Positions 1 through 7,891 of a stretch of 64,000 bases of DNA are shown piece by piece. The DNA is taken from the NCBI GenBank assembly GCA_964634465.1, contig CAZWLY010000006.1, forward strand, positions 169,563-233,562. Direction: 5' to 3'. Both the position numbers and the translations under genes were made by a program. The notes beneath the pieces were generated by a model. It saw only the letters and a list, made by a program, of their open reading frames with translations, made no database searches and had not been told where the DNA came from. Position 1 is the first letter of the stretch; each line of letters starts with the position of its first letter. The DNA is from CAZWLY01 sp964634465 (GTDB lineage Bacteria > Desulfobacterota > Desulfarculia > G963662305).

Positions 1-916
1 CCAGGCCGGCCCTCGCCAACTGGCCGTCCACGACGACTCCCTGACGCCGGGCCTTAGCGAGATGGTCGAGGCGGTTCACGCCGCCGGGGGCAAGATCGCC
101 GTCCAGCTCGCCCACGCCGGCGGCCGGGCCCCGGTGCGGCTCACCGGGCTCGCCCCCCTGGCCCCGTCGGCCGACTCGCCCTATTTCGAGACCCAAGTCC
201 AAGCGATGACCCGAGCCCAGATCGAGGCGATCGCGGCCGCTTTCGGCCGGGCGGCCGAGCGGGCCAAACAGGCCGGTTTCGACGGGGTGGAGATCCACGC
301 CGCCCACGGCTACCTCCTCAGCGAGTTCCTGTCGCCGGCCTTCAACCGGCGAAGCGACGACTACGGCGGCGATGCGGCCAACCGGGCCCGTTTTCTCCTG
401 GAGGTGGTGGCTGCGGTCAGAGAGGCGGTCGGGCCGGACCTTGCGGTCATGGTCAAGATCAACTCCCAGGATTACCTGGACGGAGGCTTGAGCAGCGAGG
501 AGTGTCTGGAAGTCGGCCGGCTGCTGGAAGCGGCCGGGGTGGACGCCGTGGAGATGTCCGGCGGCACCTTCGCCTCGGGCAAGCTGCTGCCCAGCCGGGT
601 GGGCCGGATCGGGCCGGAGGAAGAAGGCTACTTCCGGGAGACGGCCCGGGCCTTCAAGCGGTCGATGGCGACGCCGCTGATTCTGGTCGGCGGCATTCGC
701 ACCCTCGACGGGGCCCGGCGGCTTCTGGCCGAGGGGGCGTGCGATCTCCTCTCCCTCTGTCGGCCGCTCATCCGCGAGCCGGAGTTGATCGAACGCTGGC
801 GCTCGGGTGAGGAGACCGGCTCGAGCTGCGAGTCGGATAACCTCTGCTTCAGGCCGATCATCGCCGGCAAGGGGTTTTACTGCGAGCTTTCAAGGCGGCA
901 AGCAAAGAAGGATTGA
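1..916 (+). CDS. NADH:flavin oxidoreductase / Old Yellow Enzyme family, 5' partial
   Basis: FMN-dependent TIM-barrel oxidoreductase of the Old Yellow Enzyme family; members reduce activated C=C bonds using NAD(P)H. The frame is open from base 2, so the gene begins before the window and only the C-terminal three quarters or so (about 304 codons) is present. The first visible residues (QLAVHDDSLTPGL) match the loop that precedes the KIAVQLAHAGGRA strand in this family. The paired-histidine motif HAAHGYLLSEFLSP followed by NRRSDDYGG is the substrate and flavin pocket signature. MVKIN and LILVGGIRT are barrel strands that contact FMN phosphate. There is no C-terminal Fe-S/FAD extension, so it is the short form rather than a dienoyl-CoA reductase. 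The substrate cannot be deduced. Confidence 0.9.
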   Translation, partial: QAGPRQLAVHDDSLTPGLSEMVEAVHAAGGKIAVQLAHAGGRAPVRLTGLAPLAPSADSPYFETQVQAMTRAQIEAIAAAFGRAAERAKQAGFDGVEIHAAHGYLLSEFLSPAFNRRSDDYGGDAANRARFLLEVVAAVREAVGPDLAVMVKINSQDYLDGGLSSEECLEVGRLLEAAGVDAVEMSGGTFASGKLLPSRVGRIGPEEEGYFRETARAFKRSMATPLILVGGIRTLDGARRLLAEGACDLLSLCRPLIREPELIERWRSGEETGSSCESDNLCFRPIIAGKGFYCELSRRQAKKD

Positions 917-960
917 GTTTCGGCGACGGGGAACGGCCGGCGAAACGGTCTGGAGGCGAG

Positions 961-1395
961 ATGGCTGACAAGTCGTACTTCGAGAGATTCGCCGACCGGG
1001 TCGGCTACGACCAGACGGACAAAGACCGGTTCGAGCCGGGAGACCCCCGGCTCAGGCACATGGAGCGGATGGCCGAGGCGGCCAAGCGCTACACCATCGA
1101 GGTCGAGGTCGTCGAGGCCCGCCACTGCAACGCCGAGCACGAGGTCGGCGACAAGTTCGTGCTCAACGCCGACGGTCTTTTCCTCACCAAGCTCTGCCCC
1201 AAGAAGATGTGCGTCTACGCCATGGCCCAGCTCGTCGTGCCGGTGCCGCTGATCAACGAACGGTTGAGCGAGGGACTCGACCCGAACAAGTTCCATTTCA
1301 TGCGCCAGGTGGCCTGTCCCGACGTGGGGGTGGAGTGCGCCGGCTATGGGCGCATCGTCATGCAGGTCCGGGTCGTACCCAGGGAGAAGGGATGA
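961..1395 (+). CDS. TIGR04076 family protein
   Basis: A 144-residue cytosolic protein. The C-terminal about 95 residues fit the TIGR04076 family: a VEVVEARHCNAEHEVGD strand-turn, a CP pair (LCPKKMCVYAMAQLVVP), then a CPDVGVECAGYGRIVMQV ending. The conserved cysteines and aspartate suggest metal or cofactor binding, but the family has no established function. I start at ATG 961 because GGAGG lies about six bases upstream; an upstream in-frame TTG at 913 has no comparable site and would overlap the preceding gene. It begins 44 bases after the flavin oxidoreductase on the same strand, so the two may be co-transcribed. Confidence 0.8.
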   Translation: MADKSYFERFADRVGYDQTDKDRFEPGDPRLRHMERMAEAAKRYTIEVEVVEARHCNAEHEVGDKFVLNADGLFLTKLCPKKMCVYAMAQLVVPVPLINERLSEGLDPNKFHFMRQVACPDVGVECAGYGRIVMQVRVVPREKG

Positions 1396-1477
1396 TTAGG
1401 CCACGCGCCGCGGCTGAACGTGGACTCGACGCCATTTCGTTTCGGGGCGCTGTAGCGAAAAACCGGATCGATCAAAA

Positions 1478-1798
1478 ATGGGTAATTGCCCGCAGACGGA
1501 CTTCGATTTGGACCAGAACCGACTGATAACCCTGTTGGAACTGATGAGGCGACGCCTCCAGAGCGATGTCTTGGCCTGGCCGGACCAACCCGAGGGGGTG
1601 AGCCTGCTCTTGGTCGCCCTCAAGTGCCGGGCCGACGAGCAGGCCGAGTCGGTCCTCAGCCGGATGCTGGGCGATCGGGGTGCGGCGATGGCCCTCAACG
1701 GGCAGCCCCGAACGCCGACGGCGGGTGAAAACCTTCAACCCGGCCCCAGAGCCGGCGTGGGTCGCGACGAGAAGGCCTTGCTTTGGGGTAACTCATAA
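1478..1798 (+). CDS. hypothetical protein, weak ORF
   Basis: A 106-codon reading frame in the roughly 425-base gap between the TIGR04076 gene and the YdcF gene. The N-terminal half looks protein-like (LDQNRLITLLELMRRRLQSD, then a leucine-rich stretch LLLVALKCRADEQAES that could be helical), but the C-terminal half is low-complexity Gly/Pro/Arg. I see no ribosome-binding site before ATG 1478, and two antisense frames cover the same bases. It may be a small orphan gene or chance. I see no other structure in the gap. Confidence 0.3.
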   Translation: MGNCPQTDFDLDQNRLITLLELMRRRLQSDVLAWPDQPEGVSLLLVALKCRADEQAESVLSRMLGDRGAAMALNGQPRTPTAGENLQPGPRAGVGRDEKALLWGNS

Positions 1799-1820
1799 CA
1801 TCTAACATCCTGGTTGTCCG

Positions 1821-2582
1821 ATGAGTCTTTTTTACGCCAAAAAGCTGATCGGCAAGCTGATCATGCCCCTCGGCCTGGTGTTCATCCTCCTGGTCGTGGG
1901 GCTTTTCCTCGCTTTCCGCCGCCGCCCGTCCGGCAAGTGGTTCATCTCAGCCGGCGCGGCCATCCTCATCGCCCTGTCGCTGACTCCGGTGTCCGCCCTG
2001 CTCTCCGGCCCCCTGGAGCGGGCCTATCCGACCCTCGACCCGATGAGCCTGCCGGCCGGGCTCTCGGCGGTGGTCGTCCTGGCCGGCGGATCCATGGAGG
2101 CACCCGACCTGCCGCCGGCGGCCAGGCTCTCCGGCGGCACCTTGAAGCGCACCCTGGAAGGAATCCGGCTCTGGCGGGCCCGCCCCAACGCCAGGCTGAT
2201 CATGGCCTCGGGCTCGTGGGTGGACGGCTTTCAACCGCCGGCCAAAGCGATGGCCGAGCTGGCCGTCGAACTGGGCGTACCCAAGAGCCGCCTGGTGGTC
2301 GAGACCGTGTCCCGGGACACCTTTGAAAACGCCCAGCAGGTCCAAAAATTATTGGGCAACGGCCCATTCGTGGTGGTGACCTCGGCCCTCCACATGCCGC
2401 GGACCATGGCCATCTTCCACAATATTGGGCTTAAACCCATTCCCGCCCCGGCCGACCGGGCGCTGTCCAGGGTCAACGGCCCGTTCTACTGGCTGCCCAA
2501 CCTGGGAGCCCTGGCCGTAAGCCAAGCCAGCATCTACGAGTACCTCGGCTTCGCCTGGTACTGGATCAGAGGCCGGATCTAG
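1821..2582 (+). CDS. ElyC/SanA/YdcF family envelope protein (DUF218)
   Basis: A 253-residue membrane-anchored DUF218 protein. Two hydrophobic segments (about residues 14-30 and 40-58) place the catalytic-like domain outside the cytoplasmic membrane. The domain starts at AVVVLAGG, continues with the helix GGTLKRTLEGIRLWR and the RLIMASGSW strand, then NAQQVQKLLG and VVVTSALHMPRTMAIF. These are the core motifs of ElyC/YdcF proteins, and the length matches E. coli ElyC (about 259 residues). ElyC influences lipid-carrier use in envelope polysaccharide and peptidoglycan synthesis; whether this protein does the same is inference. It is a single gene with a diguanylate cyclase 124 bases downstream. 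Confidence 0.85.
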   Translation: MSLFYAKKLIGKLIMPLGLVFILLVVGLFLAFRRRPSGKWFISAGAAILIALSLTPVSALLSGPLERAYPTLDPMSLPAGLSAVVVLAGGSMEAPDLPPAARLSGGTLKRTLEGIRLWRARPNARLIMASGSWVDGFQPPAKAMAELAVELGVPKSRLVVETVSRDTFENAQQVQKLLGNGPFVVVTSALHMPRTMAIFHNIGLKPIPAPADRALSRVNGPFYWLPNLGALAVSQASIYEYLGFAWYWIRGRI

Positions 2583-2706
2583 CCCCCGCGCCCCTATCGA
2601 GGGCAGGCTCCACTCGCCGCCGAGCCCCCCCTCGCCCCTACCCATGGAGCGGCGGATTGTGTTACAGTCCTGACTTAGACGACAACCCAACCGATTTTGC
2701 CTGTAC

Positions 2707-3942
2707 ATGCTGGATCGACTCCAAACTATGATCTCCGCCCGGCCGCCGGGCACGCCCGACGAGGACTGGCTGGCCCTCGGCCGGGCGATGACCTATCAGA
2801 ACATCCAGCGCCTTCGGGTGATCGCCTGGGCCGGTATCGGCTTCCTGGCCGCCCTGGTCTACATCGACTACAGCGTGCTCGAACAGGCCCAGGCCGACTC
2901 GCTCCGCTCGTGGAAACTGTTGCCCTACGTGATGGGCCTGAGGCTGCTTCTGGTCGGGGCCTGCGTCGGCTTCCTGCTCATCGCCGGCCGGCTGGATTCG
3001 CCGGACAAGATTGCTGCTCGCCACCGTTTCCTGGAGAAAGCCTTCGTCCCCCTCTGTCTGGTCGGCCTGACCGCCTTAAACGGCCTCCTGCAACCCTTTC
3101 GACCCGGCATCGGCCTTTACCTGATGGCCGTCTTCACTACCGCCGCCTTCATCCACCTGGACGGCCGCCGCAGCCTGATCACCTACGGTCTGGCCTGGCT
3201 GGTGCTGACGGTCATGCTCTATCTACTGCAGACCGAACAGAAAATCCTGGCCGCCGACATGGCCACGGCGGCCTTGATGACCGCCCTGGCCCTCGTCACT
3301 TCACGGGTGATCTACGTCACCAGGGTCAAGGAGTTCCTGAATCAACGCCTGGTCGAACGCCAGAAGGAGGAGCTGGAGCAGGCCAACCGCCGGCTGGCCG
3401 AGACCAACGATATGCTCCACCGGTTGTCGTTTCTGGACGCCCTGACCTCGGTGCCCAACCGCCGTTACTTCGACGAAATCCTCAACCGGGAGTGGCGGCG
3501 GGCCGCCCGGGAGCGCGTCGCCCTGGCCTTGATCATGGTCGATATCGACCACTTCAAGGCCTTCAACGACACCTACGGCCATCAGGCCGGCGACGACTGC
3601 CTGGTCGTCGTCGCCTGGGCCCTGACCAAGGCCCTCAAGCGGCCCGGCGACATGGTGGCCCGCTACGGCGGCGAGGAGTTCGCCGCCATCCTGCCCGGCA
3701 CCGATCTCAACGGCGCGGTCAAGATCGCCGAGCAGATGCGCCGGGCCGTGACCGAACTCAAGCTGGCCCACTCCGGCTCGCCCCAGGGCCGGGTGACGGT
3801 CAGCCTGGGCGCGGTCAGTCAACTGCCCGACGGCCGCCGCAGCCCGGCCGGCCTGGTCGCGGCGGCCGACGCCGCCCTGTACCGGGCCAAGGGCGCCGGC
3901 CGGGATCGGGTGGCCGTCGGCCCGGAAGAAGTCGCTTCCTGA
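2707..3942 (+). CDS. membrane-bound diguanylate cyclase (GGDEF)
   Basis: A 411-residue cyclase that condenses two GTP to c-di-GMP. The N-terminal about 210 residues hold roughly six hydrophobic segments (for example VIAWAGIGFLAALVYIDY and TYGLAWLVLTVMLYLL) forming a membrane sensor without a recognisable named domain. A short coiled coil follows (QKEELEQANRRLAETNDML). The GGDEF domain starts at LDALTSVPNRRYFDEIL, has the metal/GTP motif VDIDHFKAFNDTYGHQAGD, and has GGEEF in place of GGDEF, a common active variant. RPGD sits five residues before GGEEF, which fits an RxxD inhibitory I-site, so product feedback is expected. Start ATG 2707. The gene ends 21 bases before the convergent response regulator. 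Confidence 0.93.
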   Translation: MLDRLQTMISARPPGTPDEDWLALGRAMTYQNIQRLRVIAWAGIGFLAALVYIDYSVLEQAQADSLRSWKLLPYVMGLRLLLVGACVGFLLIAGRLDSPDKIAARHRFLEKAFVPLCLVGLTALNGLLQPFRPGIGLYLMAVFTTAAFIHLDGRRSLITYGLAWLVLTVMLYLLQTEQKILAADMATAALMTALALVTSRVIYVTRVKEFLNQRLVERQKEELEQANRRLAETNDMLHRLSFLDALTSVPNRRYFDEILNREWRRAARERVALALIMVDIDHFKAFNDTYGHQAGDDCLVVVAWALTKALKRPGDMVARYGGEEFAAILPGTDLNGAVKIAEQMRRAVTELKLAHSGSPQGRVTVSLGAVSQLPDGRRSPAGLVAAADAALYRAKGAGRDRVAVGPEEVAS

Positions 3943-3962
3943 TTCGTTTTCGGGACCAGGCC

Positions 3963-5330
3963 TCAGTCTTCCGGCAAGCCCACCTTTTCCAGACCGTATT
4001 CCTTGATCTTGTTCTGGAGGGTCTTGCGGGTGATGCCCAGTTGCTTGGCCGCCTGGGTCCGGTTGCCGGCCGTCTTCTCCAGGGTCCACTGGATCATGGC
4101 CCGTTCGCCTTCCTTGAGCGTCGCCCCCGGCTTGAACCAGCCGCCGGTCTTGGGCGCGCCCGAGAGTTCGGGCGGCAGCTCGTTGGGAGTGATCTTCTTC
4201 CCCGGACAGAGAACCACCGCCCGTTCGATGATGTTGGCCAACTGGCGGACGTTGCCCGGCCAGTCGAAGGCGACCAGACTCCTCAGCGCCTCATCGGTCA
4301 GGCCCTCCACCCGCCGCTTGTTCTTCTCGTTGGCCAGCTTCACGAAGTGTTCGGCCAGAAGCGGGATGTCCTCCACCCGGTCTCGAAGCGGGGGCAGGGT
4401 GACGGCGACGACGTTGAGCCGGTAATAGAGGTCCTCCCTGAAGCGGCCCTCGGCCACGTCGGCGGCCAGGTCGGAGTTGGTGGCGGCGATGACGCGAACG
4501 TCGATCTTGACGGTCTTGTCCGAGCCCAGCGGCTCGATCTCCCGCTCCTGGAGCGCCCGCAAGAGCTTGGCCTGGGTGGTCAGGGGCATGGAGCCGATCT
4601 CGTCCAGAAATATCGTGCCGCCCTGGGCCGACAGGAAACGCCCGGCCCGCTCCTTTACGGCTCCGGTGAAGGCCCCCTTGACGTGTCCGAACAACTCGGC
4701 CTCCAGGAGAGTGTCGGGCAGCGCGGCGCAGTTGACCTTGATAAAGGGCTTCTTGGAGCGCGGCGAGTTGTGATGGATGATGTTGGCCACCACCTCCTTG
4801 CCCGTCCCCGACTCGCCCAGAACCAGCACCGTCGCCTCGGACGGCGCGATGAGGCGCAGGTCGTCCACCAGGGCGACCATGGCCGGGCTGCGGCCGATCA
4901 GCCCTTGGAAGTCGAATCGCTCGCCCAGCCGGGCCAGTTGGGACCGATGCTCTTCGGCCAGCTTCTTGACCTTGAGGGCCTGGCCGACCTTGATGATCAT
5001 CTCCTCGGCGTCCAGCGGCTTGGTCATGTAGTCCCAGGCCCCCGATTTGAGGGCCCGGACGGCGTCCTCGATGGAGCCGAAGGCGGTCATCATGATCACC
5101 GGCAGCTCGGGCTTGAGCTCCAATATCCTGATCAGCGCCGTCTGCCCGTCCATGACCGGCATACGAACGTCCAGCAGCACCAGATCGACCGCCTCGGAGG
5201 CGACGATCTCCACCGCCTCCTGGCCGTCGCCGGCTTCGAGGACCTCGTAACCGGCCTCTTTGAGATGCAGTCCGACCATCAATCGATGGGCCGGCTCGTC
5301 ATCGACAACCAGAACCTTTAAGTCAGCCAT
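3963..5330 (-). CDS. zraR: NtrC/ZraR-type sigma-54 response regulator
   Basis: A 455-residue activator of sigma-54 promoters. REC domain about 1-120 with VDDEP, the phosphoacceptor Asp in LVLLDVRMPVMDG and the switch lysine in MTKPLD. AAA+ domain about 140-370 with Walker A GESGTGKEV, the sigma-54-contacting GAFTGA loop and the LDEIGSM Walker B region. Fis-type HTH at the C-terminus (GNRTQAAKQLGITRKTLQNK). Its start overlaps the end of the upstream kinase gene by eight bases, and the pair follows a ZraP-like gene, the gene set of E. coli ZraPSR (zinc/envelope stress). The symbol is by architecture and context; the signal is not proven. Its likely target is the sigma-54 promoter at 7746-7761. 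Confidence 0.92.
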   Translation of the reverse strand: MADLKVLVVDDEPAHRLMVGLHLKEAGYEVLEAGDGQEAVEIVASEAVDLVLLDVRMPVMDGQTALIRILELKPELPVIMMTAFGSIEDAVRALKSGAWDYMTKPLDAEEMIIKVGQALKVKKLAEEHRSQLARLGERFDFQGLIGRSPAMVALVDDLRLIAPSEATVLVLGESGTGKEVVANIIHHNSPRSKKPFIKVNCAALPDTLLEAELFGHVKGAFTGAVKERAGRFLSAQGGTIFLDEIGSMPLTTQAKLLRALQEREIEPLGSDKTVKIDVRVIAATNSDLAADVAEGRFREDLYYRLNVVAVTLPPLRDRVEDIPLLAEHFVKLANEKNKRRVEGLTDEALRSLVAFDWPGNVRQLANIIERAVVLCPGKKITPNELPPELSGAPKTGGWFKPGATLKEGERAMIQWTLEKTAGNRTQAAKQLGITRKTLQNKIKEYGLEKVGLPED

Positions 5331-6999
5331 TCACTTCTCCCGGCGTCATCGCCGTCTTTTGACTCAAGGGGAGTTCCAACTCGAAGACGGCCCCCGGCCC
5401 GTCGTCGATCAGGGTCAGGCTGCCGCCGTGCTCCTCGACGATCCTGAGGCTGATCGACAGTCCCAAGCCCGAGCCCTTGGCCTTGGTGGTGTAGAACGGA
5501 TCGAAGATGTGGCTCCGGTCTTTCTCGTCCACGCCCGGACCGTCGTCGCCGACGGTGAGCACCACCGAGCCGTTGCCACGCCTGGCCGTCACCCTGACCC
5601 GCCTGGCGCCGGACTCGATGGCGTTGAGGACCAGGTTGAAGATCACCTGGGTGATCTGATCGGCGTCCAGTTCGACCGGACCCAACTCGCCGTCGATATC
5701 GAGAGACAACTCCACGCCCCGTTCCTGGGCCTGGGTCTCGGTCAGTTCCACCACCCGCCGGGCGATCGCGCCCAGGTCGCCCGGCTCGAACCGGGGCGGC
5801 CGGGGGCGGGCGTAGGCCAAAAGATCGTTGACCACCCGATTCAGCCGGTCCGCCTCGCCGATCATCACCTCGGCCAGACCGGCTTCCTCCGAATCCGGGT
5901 CGAGGCGCCGGCGAAGGTATTGGGCCAGGCCGCGGATGGAGCTCAGCGGGTTGCGGATCTCGTGGGCCACCCCGGCCGACAGCCGCCCCAGGGCGGCCAA
6001 CCGTTCGGAACGTTTGAGCCGCTCTTCGAGCTCCTTGACCTGGCGCAGATCCCGCATGAGCACGATCAGCGCCGTCGGGTCCTCGGGCGTCGGCTCCAAG
6101 CGGACCACCGACAGGGAGACCGGGGCCGATCTCTCTTCGAGAATCAACTCGGTCGGGCGCTCCTTGAGCACCCGGTCCGCCTCTAGGGCCAGGATCTGGT
6201 CGCATATCTCGCTCTTGAGAAAGTCCTTCAGCCGGCCGGCCGGCGCCTCGTCGTCGGCCAGACCCAGCATCCGGCGGGCGGTCAGGTTGGCGGTGATGAT
6301 CCGCCCCTCGCTGTCGGCGCTCAAAAGCCCGGCCGGCATCTGGTCGATCAAGTGGCCGGTCGTCTTCTTCAGCCGATTCAGCATCCGGCGATCGTGGAAG
6401 AGGAGCACCACCACCACCACCGCCAGCCCGCCGACGAAGATGGTCGCCCCCAACCCTACCGCCTGGCGCACTTCGGCCTGGCGGGCGGTCTGGTACTCGA
6501 CCAGAGGCAGGCGGACCACGCCCAGCCTGGGGCCGGGATCGGGCGGCGGCCGCCAGGACATCATGTGCCTGAAGCCGCGGACCGGGTGGAACTGGCGGCC
6601 GACCTCGAACGAGTCGCCCTCGAAACCGGCCCAGCCCGGCTTGGCCTTGGCCCAGTATTCGCCGGCGTCGGCCGCGACCTTGCCGACCAGGCCTGGATTG
6701 GAGTGGACCAGAATGCGCCCCTCCTTGTCCAGGATGAAGACCGAGACCACCAGCCCGACCCGGGTCATCTCCTCGGCCAAAAACTGGAGGCGTTGCAGAG
6801 GCGCCTGCCGGTGCATCATCCGCATCCCGGCCCGGCTGGAGGCCTCCATCGTCCCCAGGATGAAGGCCCCCTGCCTGGTCAGCGACTCGAACCAGACCCG
6901 ATCGGTCTGGGTCAGGCGGTTGTAGGTCAGTCCGGCCAACAGGCCCAACAAGACCAGCCCGACCAGGACGGTGGTGACCAGTGTCAGTCTCCGCTTCAT
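5323..6999 (-). CDS. zraS: ZraS-like membrane sensor histidine kinase
   Basis: A 558-residue kinase. TM1 is about residues 7-25; a periplasmic domain of about 160 residues contains VSVFILDKEGRILVHSNPGL, a Cache-like strand pattern. TM2 is about 184-203, followed by PAS (LIDQMPAGLLSADSEGRII). HisKA follows with H-box AGVAHEIRNPLSSIRG, then HATPase_c with N-box (NLVLNAIESG), GDDGPGVD and the G2 box GSGLGLSIS. It should phosphorylate the overlapping NtrC-type regulator. Position between a ZraP-like gene and that regulator supports an envelope metal or stress signal. The periplasmic segment holds several His/Met residues (MRMMHRQAP, HMMSW) that could bind metal, which is inference. Confidence 0.9.
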   Translation of the reverse strand: MKRRLTLVTTVLVGLVLLGLLAGLTYNRLTQTDRVWFESLTRQGAFILGTMEASSRAGMRMMHRQAPLQRLQFLAEEMTRVGLVVSVFILDKEGRILVHSNPGLVGKVAADAGEYWAKAKPGWAGFEGDSFEVGRQFHPVRGFRHMMSWRPPPDPGPRLGVVRLPLVEYQTARQAEVRQAVGLGATIFVGGLAVVVVVLLFHDRRMLNRLKKTTGHLIDQMPAGLLSADSEGRIITANLTARRMLGLADDEAPAGRLKDFLKSEICDQILALEADRVLKERPTELILEERSAPVSLSVVRLEPTPEDPTALIVLMRDLRQVKELEERLKRSERLAALGRLSAGVAHEIRNPLSSIRGLAQYLRRRLDPDSEEAGLAEVMIGEADRLNRVVNDLLAYARPRPPRFEPGDLGAIARRVVELTETQAQERGVELSLDIDGELGPVELDADQITQVIFNLVLNAIESGARRVRVTARRGNGSVVLTVGDDGPGVDEKDRSHIFDPFYTTKAKGSGLGLSISLRIVEEHGGSLTLIDDGPGAVFELELPLSQKTAMTPGEVNG

Positions 7000-7039
7000 G
7001 GTTCCCTATTTAACCACACCTTGCCGCTCGGGTAGAAGA

Positions 7040-7073
7040 CTCGGAGAGGCGGCCCGGCGGCCGCCTCTCCGAG
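7040..7073 (-). other. 15-bp perfect hairpin between zraP-like and zraS-like genes
   Basis: Bases 7040-7054 and 7059-7073 are exact inverted repeats (arm CTCGGAGAGGCGGCC) around a 4-base loop. The hairpin lies 58 bases after the stop of the ZraP-like gene and about 40 bases before the kinase ATG on the minus strand. There is no T-run on either side, so it is not a canonical intrinsic terminator. It may act as an RNA-stabilising or partial-termination element, allowing more ZraP-like protein than kinase to be made from one promoter. Confidence 0.75.
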
Positions 7074-7131
7074 TGCTATGTTATCCGAGCGTCACTCGAA
7101 CGCCGGGTTGTTTGTCGGCTCGTCCGGCCGC

Positions 7132-7686
7132 CTATTGCCAGCAGTAGCCCGGACCGCCGCCCCAGCCGCCGCGGCTCCAGCCGCCCATCATCATGCCGGG
7201 ACCCATGCCCCAGCCGCCGCGATGCCAACCGCGGCCCCAGCCGTAGCTCAGCTCGGGGTACTTGTCCTGGATATCCTTGCGGAAGCTCAAGCGCTTCTCG
7301 GCCAACTGGTCCCGAAGGGCAAGCACCTCCCGCTGCTTGGCGATCAGGTCATCCTTGCTGGTCTTGGGGTTGGCGTACATGGCCTGCAGCTCCAGGCGCT
7401 TGGCGTAGATTTCCTGGCGAAGCTTCTCGGTGTCCCTGAAGAACTTCTCCTGGGCCGCGTAGAAGCTCTTGGCCTTCTCCGGGTCGACGTTCTGGTTGGT
7501 CCAACCGGGGCCGTAACCGTAACCGCCCATCATGCCCGGACCCATCATCATCCCGTTCATCATGCCGGGGCTCATGCCCCAGCCGCCGCCCCGGCCCCAC
7601 CAGCCGGGTCCCTGGGCAAACACCGGCGCCGCGGCCAAGGCCGCCACCAGCACCACACCGATCACGATCGAAATTTTCTTGGTCAT
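7132..7686 (-). CDS. zraP: ZraP/Spy-like periplasmic metal-binding protein
   Basis: A 184-residue exported protein with signal peptide MTKKISIVIGVVLVAALAAA and cleavage near VFA-QGP. The mature protein has a Gly/Met/Trp-rich N-terminal arm, a helical core of about 85 residues (DPEKAKSFYAAQEKFF to FRKDIQDKYPELSYG) typical of the ZraP/CpxP/Spy heavy-metal-resistance fold, and a second His/Met/Gly/Trp-rich tail ending in CWQ. I chose ATG 7686 because AAGGAGGAG lies just upstream, rather than an upstream start at 7740. A near-consensus sigma-54 promoter lies 60 bases upstream. By analogy ZraP is a zinc-dependent periplasmic chaperone that modulates ZraS; the Met-rich arms could also favour Cu(I) or Ag(I). 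Confidence 0.85.
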   Translation of the reverse strand: MTKKISIVIGVVLVAALAAAPVFAQGPGWWGRGGGWGMSPGMMNGMMMGPGMMGGYGYGPGWTNQNVDPEKAKSFYAAQEKFFRDTEKLRQEIYAKRLELQAMYANPKTSKDDLIAKQREVLALRDQLAEKRLSFRKDIQDKYPELSYGWGRGWHRGGWGMGPGMMMGGWSRGGWGGGPGYCWQ

Positions 7687-7745
7687 CTTTCTCCTCCTTC
7701 CATCCATGAAAAGCTGATGGTTCTCATCGTTCGCTCTCAAGAAGG

Positions 7746-7761
7746 AGCAGTAACCGTGCCA
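7746..7761 (-). promoter_or_regulatory. sigma-54 promoter of the zraP-like gene
   Basis: On the minus strand the sequence reads TGGCACGGTTACTGCT. Against the consensus TGGCACG-N4-TTGCW only one position differs, and the invariant GG (-24) and GC (-12) are correctly spaced. Transcription would start near 7735, leaving a leader of about 50 bases before ATG 7686. The downstream operon encodes an NtrC-type activator with an intact GAFTGA loop, so positive autoregulation is expected. Confidence 0.88.
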
Positions 7762-7821
7762 GCGCGGGGGTTGTTTCTATTTATATCTGTATATTCAAGA
7801 AGATAAGACTTAGGCGGGCAA

Positions 7822-7887
7822 GGCCCGAGCCGGAACGTTGGTTAGTTTTTATGCACTCCGGCCCGGGCCGATGACTAGTTATTATGC
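7822..7887 (-). promoter_or_regulatory. tandem upstream activating repeat
   Basis: Two imperfect direct repeats lie 60-125 bases upstream of the sigma-54 promoter. Each has a GC-rich part (GGCCCGAGCCGG at 7822; GGCCCGGGCCG at 7860) followed by TAGTTTTTATGC (7843-7854) or TAGTTATTATGC (7876-7887). The AT-rich cores are 33 bases apart, about three helical turns, putting both on one DNA face. This is the position and arrangement expected for an NtrC-family enhancer. The element is intergenic, just past the stop of the nitronate monooxygenase-like gene. Confidence 0.6.
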
Positions 7888-7891
7888 TCTG

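Noticed and set aside
2697..5321. 874-codon plus-strand open frame
   Set aside because: It runs through the diguanylate cyclase in another frame and antisense to the NtrC-type regulator; its translation is Arg/Gly/Pro/His-rich with no domain.
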